In this document: positions 33,912 through 41,547 of the stretch, piece after piece
Layout of the letters: the number at the start of each line of letters is the position of its first letter
How positions within the stretch are numbered: the first letter of the stretch is position 1
Assembly (NCBI GenBank): GCA_903820035.1
Contig: CAIJFT010000302.1
Span: forward strand, 1 to 41,558
Direction of reading: 5' to 3'
DNA length: 41,558 nucleotides
Source: an uncultured Opitutia bacterium
Lineage (GTDB): Bacteria > Verrucomicrobiota > Verrucomicrobiia > Opitutales > Opitutaceae
Made by a program: the position numbers and the translations under genes
The notes under the pieces: model-generated
The model's database searches: none
What the model was told of the DNA's origin: nothing
The model's input: the letters and a program-made list of their open reading frames with translations, nothing else

Positions 33912-35165
33912 TCAGAACGACGCCTTCACGCGGAGCAGAAACAGGCACGCATCGCGCCGCAAGGCACTCCCCCCCGGATGGCGGATAAATTGGAAATCCG
34001 GCTGGAGCGACACGCGCTCCGTGAGTGCGGCGCTGTAATTGAGTTCCACCACGTGCTCGAAGTCCGGAGCCGGGCTCGCCGGATCCAACGCCCGGGCATG
34101 ACTGGAAAAGCGCGGGCTAAACCGGTCAAAAACCAAGCCGAGCGACGCCACGTCGGAGGGACGTCCCGGCAACAACCCGGTCACAGCCACCCCGCTGTCC
34201 ACCACCCAGGACAGGGCGTTCCGATCGACCGGGGCTAAACCGGCCCGCACAAACGCGGAGACGCACCCAGCTTCACCGGATTTTCCCGCGACGGTCCGCT
34301 CCGCCACCACGTACCCGCCGAAATTCCCGGCATGCATGCGCGCCGCGTTTCCCGTATCGGCGATTCGGCGACCACCGACGTCGTCACGCACGTCGGCAAA
34401 CTCAGCCGTATGCCACCAAAACCCGACTTTAGCGCGACTGGCGCCACCGACCGGGGCGAAACTGAACTCACTGAGCACCAGCCAACCTTGGGCGCCACCG
34501 ACCCGATAGTGCAGCCCGTGACGCGTCGACTGCGGATCCCCCGCCGGGGAATCAAATGAATCGCCATCATACACGCCGAACCGCCATGTCGCGCCGGCCC
34601 CGAGTCCGCGCTCAAGCCGCACCCCCGGAGCTGCCACGTAAAAAGCGGGCCCCGTGTTCACGGTGTTGGCGGAAATAAACGCCGGCCAGCCGAAGGCACT
34701 GTGGAAGAGATTCCCCCCGGCCTCGGTACCGCAAAATTCGTCGTCGGCCAGCAGTGCGCCCGCCCGCAGGTTCCAATCCCCGGCCTTCGCCTCGGCCCAC
34801 CACGAATAGAGCCGGGTACTTGCAAAGCCCTCGATGTTACTCGCCGCCAGAAAGTCGCCGAGAAATCGTTCCGACGGCCCGCGGCCCATGAGTGACAACA
34901 CGCTCACATAGGTCTGCAGGTGAACCCCCTCGGGGCGCTCGGCCGGATTCCAGGCAATTTTCGCCAAGGCAAGGCCGTGCCACGATTGGCCGCGGGCCGC
35001 GCCTCCCCGCCCGCCAACGGCTCCCTCTGTCACCAAATCCAGACCGGTCGTCCAGTCAGGTTTAGGATCGACCGCGGCGGCGGACGCCGGGCGAAGGAGC
35101 TGCATCGCCAGGACCGCGGCGACCACGGAACCGGCGGGAAGGAAGGGAAAGGATTTGGCGGGCAT
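33912..35165 (-). CDS. OprB-type carbohydrate porin
   Basis: A 417-residue outer-membrane barrel. A signal peptide covers about residues 1-31 (VVAAVLAMQLLRPASAAA). OprB-family features follow: WHGLALAKIAWNP, SLMGRGPSERFLGDFLAASN, LYSWWAEAKAGDWNLRAGAL, LADDEFCGTEAGGNLFHSAF and GWPAFISANTVNTGPAFYVA, then the later barrel segment VVELNYSAALTERVSLQPDF and the C-terminal LRVKASF ending in Phe. OprB proteins allow sugar diffusion through the outer membrane; substrate here is unknown. The gene lies between the receiver-STAS gene upstream and the chemoreceptor downstream, all on one strand, which may reflect a nutrient-sensing link but is only positional. Confidence 0.9.
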   Translation of the reverse strand: MPAKSFPFLPAGSVVAAVLAMQLLRPASAAAVDPKPDWTTGLDLVTEGAVGGRGGAARGQSWHGLALAKIAWNPAERPEGVHLQTYVSVLSLMGRGPSERFLGDFLAASNIEGFASTRLYSWWAEAKAGDWNLRAGALLADDEFCGTEAGGNLFHSAFGWPAFISANTVNTGPAFYVAAPGVRLERGLGAGATWRFGVYDGDSFDSPAGDPQSTRHGLHYRVGGAQGWLVLSEFSFAPVGGASRAKVGFWWHTAEFADVRDDVGGRRIADTGNAARMHAGNFGGYVVAERTVAGKSGEAGCVSAFVRAGLAPVDRNALSWVVDSGVAVTGLLPGRPSDVASLGLVFDRFSPRFSSHARALDPASPAPDFEHVVELNYSAALTERVSLQPDFQFIRHPGGSALRRDACLFLLRVKASF

Positions 35166-35281
35166 GGGAAAAAATGAACGTGAGTTACGGGCGAACGAAC
35201 GGGACCTCCCTTATCGAGGGCCGCCGGGAATCATTGATCGCACGCCCGGACGTGAACGCGCGGACATGGCAAACACCGTCT

Positions 35282-35320
35282 GGGCGCTACGCGCCCCGCG
35301 GTGTTCTTTTAAAAAACCGC
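35282..35320 (-). terminator. Hairpin pair downstream of the receiver-STAS gene
   Basis: Reading on the minus strand, the first structure (35320-35298) has GCGGT and ACCGC arms around a T/A-rich interior. It is followed by a compact hairpin, GGGCGC-GTA-GCGCCC (35296-35282). Both lie within 75 bases after the stop of the receiver-STAS gene and before the OprB gene. They may end the cheX/receiver-STAS message. No clean U-tract follows the second stem, so the call is tentative. Confidence 0.4.
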
Positions 35321-35354
35321 CCCCCCGGACAAGCGGGGACGGCGTCGGGCCGGC

Positions 35355-36518
35355 TCAGGCCGGCGCGAGTTGGGGCGCGGCCCCCGCCGGAGCTTTGCCG
35401 AGGTTCGCCTTGGCCTCGTCCAGGCTCTCATAGAAGGTCCAGCCGCGCGTATCTTCGAATCCTTTACACTCGGAGATGATCTGCGCGTTGCCGACGAGGG
35501 CGAAGTGCATGCCGAGTTCGCGGCAGGTTTGCATCGCCGAGAAGAGCAGTTTGATCACGCCCATGTGGAGCGCCTTGAGCTGATGGATGTCGATCACCAC
35601 CTTGTTCAGGCCGGCGTCCACCGCATCGGAGAGCTTGGGCTTAAGGTAGATGGCCGCCTCGGCCAGCACCGGATTCGAGCAGTTCTCGGGGAGACGCATC
35701 ACCAGGTTGTTCCCTTCGGTCGCAAAGTAGCGCTGCGACGTGTCGAGGTTCATCGCCTTGGCGATCTTGGTCTCCAGTTCGCCGAGGTCGATCGGCTTGG
35801 TTACAATGGCGGAGAATCCCAGGGTCTGCGCCTGTTGCTGCTGCTGTGCCTCGGTCTTAACGACCAGCGCGAAAACCGGGGTGTACTTGGTCTTCACGTT
35901 GGTCCGGATCAACCGGAAGAGCGTGAACGCCGATTCCTCCGGCAAGGACAGGCTGACGATGATGATGTCGGGCGGCGTCCGTGCGCAAAAATCAATCGCC
36001 TCACCCTGTGTCGCGACGCCGTGCACCCGCCACGGGGTGTGCTTCAAGCCGTCCTGAATCTGCTGAATAATCGCGGGCTTGTCGTCGATGATTACGATGT
36101 CCGCGGCGTCCAGGATCGACTTCGTCTTGGAGGGCGCATCGGAGAGCGGCTTGAGATCGATCACGCGACCGACCTTTTCGATCAAAACGTCCTCCTTGAA
36201 AGGCTTAACCAGGTAGTCGCGCACGCCGATCTTGGCGATCTTGAGGACATGATCCCGGCCGCCCTCCGCGGTGAGCATCATTACCGGGATCGCCTTGAGC
36301 GTGGGATCGGCCTTGAGCTTGGTGAGCATCTCGACGCCGTCCATCACCGGCATTGTGACATCGAGCAGGATGAGGTCGGGCATTTCTTTGGCGGCCAGCG
36401 CCAGGCCCTCGACACCGTTGCCGGCCTCGAGAATGTCACAGTCATAGCCCTTGAATGCCTTGCGGACGATGATGCGGACGGTCTTGGAATCGTCCACGGT
36501 GAGAATCTTGTAACGCAT
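35355..36518 (-). CDS. Receiver-pseudoreceiver-STAS protein
   Basis: A 387-residue soluble signalling protein. Domain 1 (1-122) is a complete receiver: Asp9-Asp10, phosphoacceptor Asp53 (LILLDVTMPVMDG), Thr83 and Lys105 (YLVKPF). Domain 2 (138-258) has the receiver fold, with IVIIDD and IVTKPID (Lys241), but the phosphoacceptor position is Ser189 (DIIIVSLSLPEE), so it cannot be phosphorylated in the usual way. Domain 3 (about 263-375) is a STAS-like domain with KVVIDIHQLKALHMGVIKLL, where the usual DSSG phosphoserine motif is replaced by LHMG. The Pro/Ala tail is short. The gene follows cheX by 15 bases, so CheX may be the phosphatase for receiver 1. No direct output enzyme is present; it is probably a protein-protein switch. 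Confidence 0.88.
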   Translation of the reverse strand: MRYKILTVDDSKTVRIIVRKAFKGYDCDILEAGNGVEGLALAAKEMPDLILLDVTMPVMDGVEMLTKLKADPTLKAIPVMMLTAEGGRDHVLKIAKIGVRDYLVKPFKEDVLIEKVGRVIDLKPLSDAPSKTKSILDAADIVIIDDKPAIIQQIQDGLKHTPWRVHGVATQGEAIDFCARTPPDIIIVSLSLPEESAFTLFRLIRTNVKTKYTPVFALVVKTEAQQQQQAQTLGFSAIVTKPIDLGELETKIAKAMNLDTSQRYFATEGNNLVMRLPENCSNPVLAEAAIYLKPKLSDAVDAGLNKVVIDIHQLKALHMGVIKLLFSAMQTCRELGMHFALVGNAQIISECKGFEDTRGWTFYESLDEAKANLGKAPAGAAPQLAPA

Positions 36519-36533
36519 GGTGGTATTGGGTGC

Positions 36534-37067
36534 TCAGTCGCCGATTTTGATCAGGATGTCGGCGACCACCCGGTGGGCACCGCATTCGAAACGGAAAGTT
36601 TGTCGCATCACCGAGCTGATGGGCTCGATGGAGAAGCTGCTGCCGCGCAGAATGGACGGAATGGTGAGGGTGCAGGGAAACCCGGAGTCGCAGAGCCCAT
36701 TCTTGAAGCTGCCGACCGTCATGTTGGTGATCTCCCCGATGGCGTCGTTGATCACCTCATCCCCCGCCTGCTCAAGTTCCTTGTCGCTCATGCCCAGCAT
36801 ATGGGCGGTGCAATGGCGGGCAAAAGGCAGGTCGAGATACAGATAAATCAAGCCGTTGATCGTACCGACAAATCCGACCGCCCCCACGATGTGGGGCCCG
36901 GTTTCAATCACGCCCCCCGGCGCGTGGCGCGGAGAATCGCTCGGCGTACTTGAGGTAGCAATACCAAGAACAAGTTCAAGGCCGAGCATGGTCTTGAAGA
37001 CGTCGCTGGCCGCACGGGATATATTGTTCTGAATCAGGACCGGTGAAATTTGCTCGATGGCGGGCAT
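36534..37067 (-). CDS. cheX: CheX-type chemotaxis phosphatase
   Basis: CheX dephosphorylates CheY-type receivers. I start at the ATG at 37065-37067 (MPAIEQISPVLIQN), 177 residues; a long open frame further upstream is not family sequence. The phosphatase motif ExxN is present as Glu112-Ile-Thr-Asn115 within DAIGEITNMTVGSFKNGL, and GFVGTINGLIYLYLD and HMLGMSDKELEQAGDEVIND are also typical of CheX. The second half (LTIPSILRGSSFSIEP) completes the fold. It lies 15 bases before the receiver-pseudoreceiver-STAS gene, suggesting coupled expression, and 229 bases after the sigma-54 activator. Confidence 0.93.
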   Translation of the reverse strand: MPAIEQISPVLIQNNISRAASDVFKTMLGLELVLGIATSSTPSDSPRHAPGGVIETGPHIVGAVGFVGTINGLIYLYLDLPFARHCTAHMLGMSDKELEQAGDEVINDAIGEITNMTVGSFKNGLCDSGFPCTLTIPSILRGSSFSIEPISSVMRQTFRFECGAHRVVADILIKIGD

Positions 37068-37144
37068 GGGCGAATGGGTTGGCAGTAACAACGCTGCCAC
37101 TTTATCGGCGCGTTTCCGCGGAGGTTTAGGCGGAGAAAGCAATC

Positions 37145-37163
37145 TCGGCCTTTTTTTGGCCGA
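37145..37163 (-). repeat. A-loop hairpin upstream of cheX
   Basis: On the minus (sense) strand TCGGCC-AAAAAAA-GGCCGA forms a perfect 6 bp stem with a loop of seven A, 78 bases before the cheX ATG. It lies in the 229-base gap after the sigma-54 activator. It could equally be a weak terminator for that gene, but the homopolymer is in the loop rather than after the stem. Compare 11544-11558 and 30712-30729. Confidence 0.4.
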
Positions 37164-37296
37164 TCTGTCACCGTCGGAGGTGCCGCGGGAGCCGCCTTGC
37201 CCCGCGCGACGCCGCCCGCCGGGGCCCGCGCAGAGCCACCCCGTCCGCCCTGCCCGGGGCAAACGGAAGATCCCCCCGCCGCCCCGCCCGCTCCGG

Positions 37297-38772
37297 CTAA
37301 GCGTCCACGCTGTCCGGAACCGACGCTCCCGCTTCGTGGTATTCGTGCAATTTGTTCCGCAAGGTGCGGATACTGATGCCAAGCGCCGTGGCCGCCTGCA
37401 TCCGGTTGCCGCCGGTTTGGCGCAAGGCGGAGAGAATGGCCTGCTTTTCCAATTCGTCGAGACGCACCACCCCGCCGTCGACGGGCGCAAGCGGGGCCGG
37501 CGCCAATGCCGCTGTATCCGCGGGGAACAACGGGGCCGACCCGGCCACCTGGGAAACCTCTTCCGCCGCCGCCAACGGAGCGGATAAATCCGGCATCGGA
37601 AAATCCACGGGTAATCCGAGCAACGACGCGGGCAAGAGGCGGCCGGGCTCCGACAGAATCACCGCGCGCTCGATCGTGTTCTGGAGTTCGCGGACGTTAC
37701 CCGGCCAACCATAGGCTTGGATCGCGGCGTTGGCGGTGTCGGACAGCCCGGTCGGCTTGACCCCGTGCTTGCGGGCGAAACGAATCAGAAAGTGGTTGGC
37801 CAGGAACAAAAGGTCTTCCGGTCGCTCCCGCAGCGGGGGCGTCCGCAGCGGAACCACATTAAGCCGGTAATATAAATCCTGGCGAAACTCCCCTTTCTCC
37901 ACGCAGCTCGCGAGATCACGGTTCGACGTGGCGATGATGCGCACGTTGACTTTGATGGTCCGGCTCCCGCCCACCCGCTCAAATTCGCGCTCCTGGAGCA
38001 CCCGCAGCAGCTTGGCCTGCAGCGCCGCTGGAATCTCGCTCACCTCGTCGAGCAAAAGCGTGCCGTGGTTCGCGAGCTCGAAGCGTCCTTCGCGTCGGGT
38101 GGTCGCCCCGGTAAAAGCCCCGCGTTCGTGGCCGAAGAACTCGCTCTCGATCAGGTTTTCCGAAATCGCGGCGCAATTTACCTTGATGAAGGGCTGCCCT
38201 CTCCGGGCACTTTGCCGGAAAAGCTCACGCGCCACCATCTCCTTTCCGGTGCCACTCTCCCCCGTGATCAACGCCGTCGCATCCGTGGGCGCAACCCGCT
38301 CGATCAATTGCCGCAAACGGGACATGGCCGGACTGGAACCCACCATCCCCCCCGATTCCTCCGCCTCCGGGTCATCGCTCAACAACCGATTCACGCTGAC
38401 CAGCTGGCGATAGGTCTGCGCCTTCTTCATGATCACGTCGATCTGGCTGGGCGTGAAAGGCTTCAGGACATAGTCGAAAGCCCCGGCCCGCATGCAGGCC
38501 ACGGCGGAATCAATCGTCCCGTGCCCCGTGACCATGACAATCAACGGCCGTTCCGGCAACAGGGCGAGTTGATCCAGGAACCGGTGACCGTCGCCGTCCG
38601 GCAGCCGAATATCGAGCATCATCAGGTCGAACGACTCCCGGGCCACGGCGGCGTTGGCCTCCGCAATGGTCGTCGCAAACGACACACTGCACTTATGTCG
38701 CAGGAAAATAGTCTGCAGAATGCTGCGGACGATCGGCTCATCCTCAACGATCAGAATTTTTTCCAATGACAT
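37297..38772 (-). CDS. Sigma-54-dependent response regulator (FlrC/FleR/AtoC type)
   Basis: A 491-residue NtrC-family activator. The ATG at 38770-38772 is used; an in-frame upstream opening to 38928 lacks domain sequence. The receiver (1-120) has Asp54 in LMMLDIRLPDGDG and Lys104. The AAA+ domain has Walker A GESGTGKE (171-178), the sigma-54-contacting GAFTGA loop (218-223), Walker B TLLLDEVSEIP and the arginine-finger region YRLNVVPLRTPPLRERPEDL. After an Ala/Pro-rich linker, a Fis-type helix-turn-helix ends the protein (GGNRMQAATALGISIRTLRN). All functional parts are present. A sigma-54 promoter precedes the flgB operon, so flagellar class control is the likely role, with the cognate kinase not identified. 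Confidence 0.94.
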   Translation of the reverse strand: MSLEKILIVEDEPIVRSILQTIFLRHKCSVSFATTIAEANAAVARESFDLMMLDIRLPDGDGHRFLDQLALLPERPLIVMVTGHGTIDSAVACMRAGAFDYVLKPFTPSQIDVIMKKAQTYRQLVSVNRLLSDDPEAEESGGMVGSSPAMSRLRQLIERVAPTDATALITGESGTGKEMVARELFRQSARRGQPFIKVNCAAISENLIESEFFGHERGAFTGATTRREGRFELANHGTLLLDEVSEIPAALQAKLLRVLQEREFERVGGSRTIKVNVRIIATSNRDLASCVEKGEFRQDLYYRLNVVPLRTPPLRERPEDLLFLANHFLIRFARKHGVKPTGLSDTANAAIQAYGWPGNVRELQNTIERAVILSEPGRLLPASLLGLPVDFPMPDLSAPLAAAEEVSQVAGSAPLFPADTAALAPAPLAPVDGGVVRLDELEKQAILSALRQTGGNRMQAATALGISIRTLRNKLHEYHEAGASVPDSVDA

Positions 38773-38992
38773 GGTACGGTGGGCGAAAAGCAGAACGAAA
38801 TGCTCTGCGGACCGCGCACTAAGGCACCGCTTGGGGTGCGGTTCAAATAAATGTTCGGCTAACTTTAGCGCCAAACCAGGGCGCGCTTTGGCTCCGCACG
38901 GGACCGGCTGAATCCTGAATCCATTCAAGGTTCTCCGCGCCGGGCCGATCTTAGCCTAGGAGCCTTCCAGCCACGCCACCTCATCTCAGGAC

Positions 38993-39412
38993 ATGCAACT
39001 CCTCACTTTTCTCACCGAAATCGGCGAAGCCCTCACCAAACAGTCCGTCGCCGACATGGGTCCGACGTGGGATCTCTCGCGCATGGTGAATTACCATCAC
39101 GGACTCGGCCGGATGACGCTCAGCCCACCCGCAGGGGCGGATGAGAGTCAGGCCCGCGGCGCCATCTTCCTTCAGACCTATAACCTCGCCGACGGGTCGC
39201 TCTGCCTCAAAGCCACCTTAAACTGGCACGGCAGCGAGCAGCTTTCGACGATCACCGTCTTTGCGAAACCCGGACTCGATTGGCGCTCGGCCACCAAACA
39301 AATCGCCTCGGCCTGGCTGGCCGGTCCAACCGCCGCACTCGCGACCGTTGTCACCCCGGATTGGAGCACCGGAAGCGCGGAAAGTATCATCCGTCAGGCC
39401 GCGGCTCATTAG
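38993..39412 (+). CDS. Conserved-looking hypothetical protein
   Basis: A 139-residue protein that I do not recognise. It has no signal peptide or membrane helix. It opens MQLLTFLTEIGEALTKQSVA, with central YNLADGSLCLKATLNWHG and the closing GSAESIIRQAAAH. Composition is balanced and the frame is free of low complexity, so it is likely to be real. It is divergent from the sigma-54 activator (220-base gap) and converges with the FliT/FlgN-like gene. A motility role is possible by position only. Confidence 0.7.
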   Translation: MQLLTFLTEIGEALTKQSVADMGPTWDLSRMVNYHHGLGRMTLSPPAGADESQARGAIFLQTYNLADGSLCLKATLNWHGSEQLSTITVFAKPGLDWRSATKQIASAWLAGPTAALATVVTPDWSTGSAESIIRQAAAH

Positions 39413-39534
39413 CGCGGTTCAACGCTGGCGACTTCGCCTGGGCGGCGCCGGGGGCCGAAAACGCCGGAGCCGCAGCGCCGAACTGCGCAAAAGGGTTGTC
39501 CGTCTCGGCAACGGCGCTACCTCGGATCGAACCG

Positions 39535-39550
39535 GCGCGTAACCACGCGC
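39535..39550. terminator. Hairpin between convergent genes
   Basis: GCGCGT-AACC-ACGCGC is a perfect 6 bp inverted repeat with a 4-base loop, in the 192-base gap between the plus-strand hypothetical gene and the minus-strand chaperone-like gene. A bidirectional terminator is plausible by position; no T-run is present. Confidence 0.3.
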
Positions 39551-39604
39551 GAAAACCCGTCGTCCCTGCACTCCACCGCGGCGACGAAACGGCCGGGGGC
39601 GCCG

Positions 39605-39964
39605 CTAACCCACGGCGGACAAACGACGCCCATCCGGCCTCGGTCCCGTATAAGCGGGGCGCATCCGGACCAACCGCCGCTGATCGGCTTCCATTTGCCG
39701 AAGCTCCGCCCGGCCACGTGCAACCACCTCATCCAGCCATTTTTCGCTCGCTAGCCGCTGCGCGACAATCGCCGCGATCCGGCGGCGCAACCCGGGATCC
39801 ACGTCGGTCGCGTTCGCCGCGAGGGCCTGGATCAAGGGCGCCATGCGAAGCTGGACCCCGCGGGCGGAAGCGGCATCCCCTCCGCGCAGTAAAAGCGCCT
39901 CCTGCCCGGCCATATCCTCCAGCGCGGTAATCAGGCGCGGAATCCGGTGGGCTGGAGTTTCCAC
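39605..39964 (-). CDS. Putative flagellar export chaperone (FliT/FlgN-like)
   Basis: A 119-residue protein starting at the GTG at 39964, 2 bases after the fliS stop (TAGTCGTG). The frame is open further upstream inside fliS, but the GTG suits coupling. The protein is almost wholly helical: PRLITALEDMAGQEALLLRG, RMAPLIQALAANATDVD, RRRIAAIVAQRLASEKWLDE and RGRAELRQMEADQRR. Size, helical content and position after fliS fit FliT or FlgN chaperones, which are too divergent to be named by sequence alone. The last 20 residues are Arg/Pro-rich. No catalytic motif is seen. Confidence 0.5.
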   Translation of the reverse strand: METPAHRIPRLITALEDMAGQEALLLRGGDAASARGVQLRMAPLIQALAANATDVDPGLRRRIAAIVAQRLASEKWLDEVVARGRAELRQMEADQRRLVRMRPAYTGPRPDGRRLSAVG

Positions 39965-39966
39965 GA

Positions 39967-40395
39967 CTAACCCACTCCGCGCATGTGCACGGTTTGAGGA
40001 TTTCCGGCGTGACTGACCAACATTTCGGCCCACGCATTGCGGATTTCACGCAGCAGTCGCTCCACCTCGGCCACCGGCGCCGGGTCCTTGCGCAAATTAG
40101 CCTCAAACAGGCGGCGGTTGTGATAGCTGTACAGCCGATTCATCGTCTGGGCAAATTCACCGCCTTCCTGCAGATTAAGGCCGGACTGCAATTCGGTGAT
40201 GATGGCCTGGGCCTTGAGTAGGTGCTGATTGATTTCCTCAATCCGATGCGGGCTTTCCGCGGGTTGCGCGAAGGCGCTCTTCGCCAGCTCAAGAAAACGC
40301 AGGGCACCATCATACAGCATCAGCACCAACTGCCCCGGAGTCGCGGTCATCACCGCATTCGTGCGATAAGTCCGGGCATAGGCTTGGGCGTTCAT
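39967..40395 (-). CDS. fliS: Flagellin export chaperone FliS
   Basis: FliS binds the C-terminus of flagellin and prevents premature polymerisation before export. The 142-residue protein starts MNAQAYARTYRTNAVMTATP and has the family signature GQLVLMLYDGALRFLELAKS at about residues 21-40. The central NQHLLKAQAIITELQSGLNL and YSYHNRRLFEANLRKDPAPV segments (usual form LYxYxxxRLxxAN) are also typical. Length is close to the usual 125-140. It lies 8 bases after the FlgM-like gene and 2 bases before the FliT/FlgN-like gene. Flagellin (fliC) itself is not in the window. Confidence 0.95.
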   Translation of the reverse strand: MNAQAYARTYRTNAVMTATPGQLVLMLYDGALRFLELAKSAFAQPAESPHRIEEINQHLLKAQAIITELQSGLNLQEGGEFAQTMNRLYSYHNRRLFEANLRKDPAPVAEVERLLREIRNAWAEMLVSHAGNPQTVHMRGVG

Positions 40396-40403
40396 GACCT
40401 GGT

Positions 40404-40688
40404 TCAGGTGTCCATTTCACTCAGATCAGGGGAACCCAGAATCTGACGGGCCACATCGCGCATGATCGCCGGGGAAGGATAAGCGGGATCCGCCGCGAGG
40501 GCCTTGGCCCGTTCCAACACTTCAGGGCGAATCTCCGGCTGGCGGTTCATCGACTCCTTCAGACGGAGGCTGCTCTCGGGCGAAAACTGGTCTGAGACGC
40601 TCGGCGCCCGGCGCGCCACCGGCGCGCCACCCAGCGGCGTAAGGTCGGGGCGCCGCAGGGGATCAAGGGGAGAGGTAGGTGATATCAT
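40404..40688 (-). CDS. Small FlgM-like protein (candidate anti-sigma factor)
   Basis: A 94-residue protein. The N-terminal half is Pro/Ser-rich and probably disordered (SPTSPLDPLRRPDLTPLG). The C-terminal half is helical (EIRPEVLERAKALAADPAYP, then SPAIMRDVARQILG), which resembles the C-terminal sigma-28-binding pattern of FlgM (VxxxKxAIxxGxYxxDxxxIAxxLL). It lies directly before fliS, and late-flagellar neighbours favour such a role. Similarity is by pattern only and no conserved residue proves it. No sigma-28 gene lies in the window, so the partner cannot be checked here. Confidence 0.4.
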   Translation of the reverse strand: MISPTSPLDPLRRPDLTPLGGAPVARRAPSVSDQFSPESSLRLKESMNRQPEIRPEVLERAKALAADPAYPSPAIMRDVARQILGSPDLSEMDT

Positions 40689-40694
40689 TGAGAG

Positions 40695-40772
40695 TTAGGT
40701 TTCGGTTGGCGAAACGGTCAGCCGCTGATACCGCAGGGAACGCCGTTGCTGGTTACGGGGAATTTCGGCCAT
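40695..40772 (-). CDS. Possible 25-residue small protein
   Basis: An ATG opens MAEIPRNQQRRSLRYQRLTV and ends in TAA 6 bases before the FlgM-like ATG. The open frame also extends upstream without a stop into the end of the lipoprotein gene, reading SDLSFTDSAQEFPE in a shifted frame. It could be a leader peptide coupled to the FlgM-like gene, or the frame-shifted true tail of the lipoprotein. Evidence is thin: no family match and no proper Shine-Dalgarno spacing. Confidence 0.2.
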   Translation of the reverse strand: MAEIPRNQQRRSLRYQRLTVSPTET

Positions 40773-40818
40773 CTCCGGAAATTCTTGAGCAGAATCGGTA
40801 AAAGACAGGTCACTTCGT

Positions 40819-41547
40819 CTACTCCCGACGGCGCGACGCCACCCCCGCGACGGGAGAATAGACCGCCGGGAGCGTCACAAACATGGCCGCGGCAACGTAC
40901 TCGGCATAGCGGGACGGCGACTGGAGCACCGCCGGGGTCAAATCCCCGGGCACGCCCCGACCGTCACTCACCATGAAATGGCGCCGCGCGCTGTTGGCGA
41001 CCGCCGGGTTCTCGGAGGCGAAAATATTGTCGAAGGACCACACGAGGTGCGAATCCGTGAGAACCGCCAGCTTGGCCCGAACGCCGAGCGTCAGCGGGCG
41101 GTAAGCAGCGAAAGCCGTGAGTTCGATGAACATCACGCCGTCGACGGCAAAGTCCCGCCGCAGCCCCGGCAGCAGATCACGTGGCAAGACCGAGGTGGAC
41201 GCGATAGACTCGACCCCGAAGCGCCGCCGACACTCCTCCCGGGAAAGGGTGATCACCTCGAAACGGTTCTCGCGCTGCAACGCCGTGACAAAAACCGGCT
41301 CCAAAACCGCGCAGGTCTCCGCCGGCGCAAGTTCGCCGCCGTAGAGCGGCAGCACCATCACCCGGCGCAGGTCCGACGGTAACGACACCTCGCCGGTCGT
41401 ATTGGTCGGCGTGTAGAAAGGTCCGCGCCGCAAGGGATCGCTGGTCAATGGCGTCGAGCAACCGGCGAAAAACAGTCCGCCGCAGACAACCGTGAGCGCA
41501 AGGGCCCGCCGGCGGGCAGCCAGCCGAGAAAAAGGATAACCGGTCAA
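40819..41547 (-). CDS. Lipoprotein of unknown function (5' end uncertain)
   Basis: A protein of about 242 residues with a lipoprotein signal peptide: an Arg-rich N-region (RLAARRR), a hydrophobic core (ALALTVVCGGLFF) and a lipobox FAGC with lipidated Cys30. The mature part has alternating beta and helix elements, RRVMVLPLYGGELAPAETCA, ALQRENRFEVITLSREECRR, VDGVMFIELTAFAAYRPLTL and VRAKLAVLTDSHLVWSFDNI, a pattern reminiscent of CsgG/FlgO-type or related outer-membrane assembly lipoproteins, but I cannot name the family. The only start in the window is a TTG 11 bases from the edge, so an upstream ATG beyond the window is possible. It heads the group with the FlgM-like gene, fliS and the chaperone-like gene. 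Confidence 0.72.
   Translation of the reverse strand: MTGYPFSRLAARRRALALTVVCGGLFFAGCSTPLTSDPLRRGPFYTPTNTTGEVSLPSDLRRVMVLPLYGGELAPAETCAVLEPVFVTALQRENRFEVITLSREECRRRFGVESIASTSVLPRDLLPGLRRDFAVDGVMFIELTAFAAYRPLTLGVRAKLAVLTDSHLVWSFDNIFASENPAVANSARRHFMVSDGRGVPGDLTPAVLQSPSRYAEYVAAAMFVTLPAVYSPVAGVASRRRE

Noticed and set aside
35370-36953. 527-codon plus-strand open frame opposite the receiver-STAS and cheX genes
   Set aside because: Antisense of two well-supported genes; no motifs and typical His/Asp/Gly-rich shadow composition.
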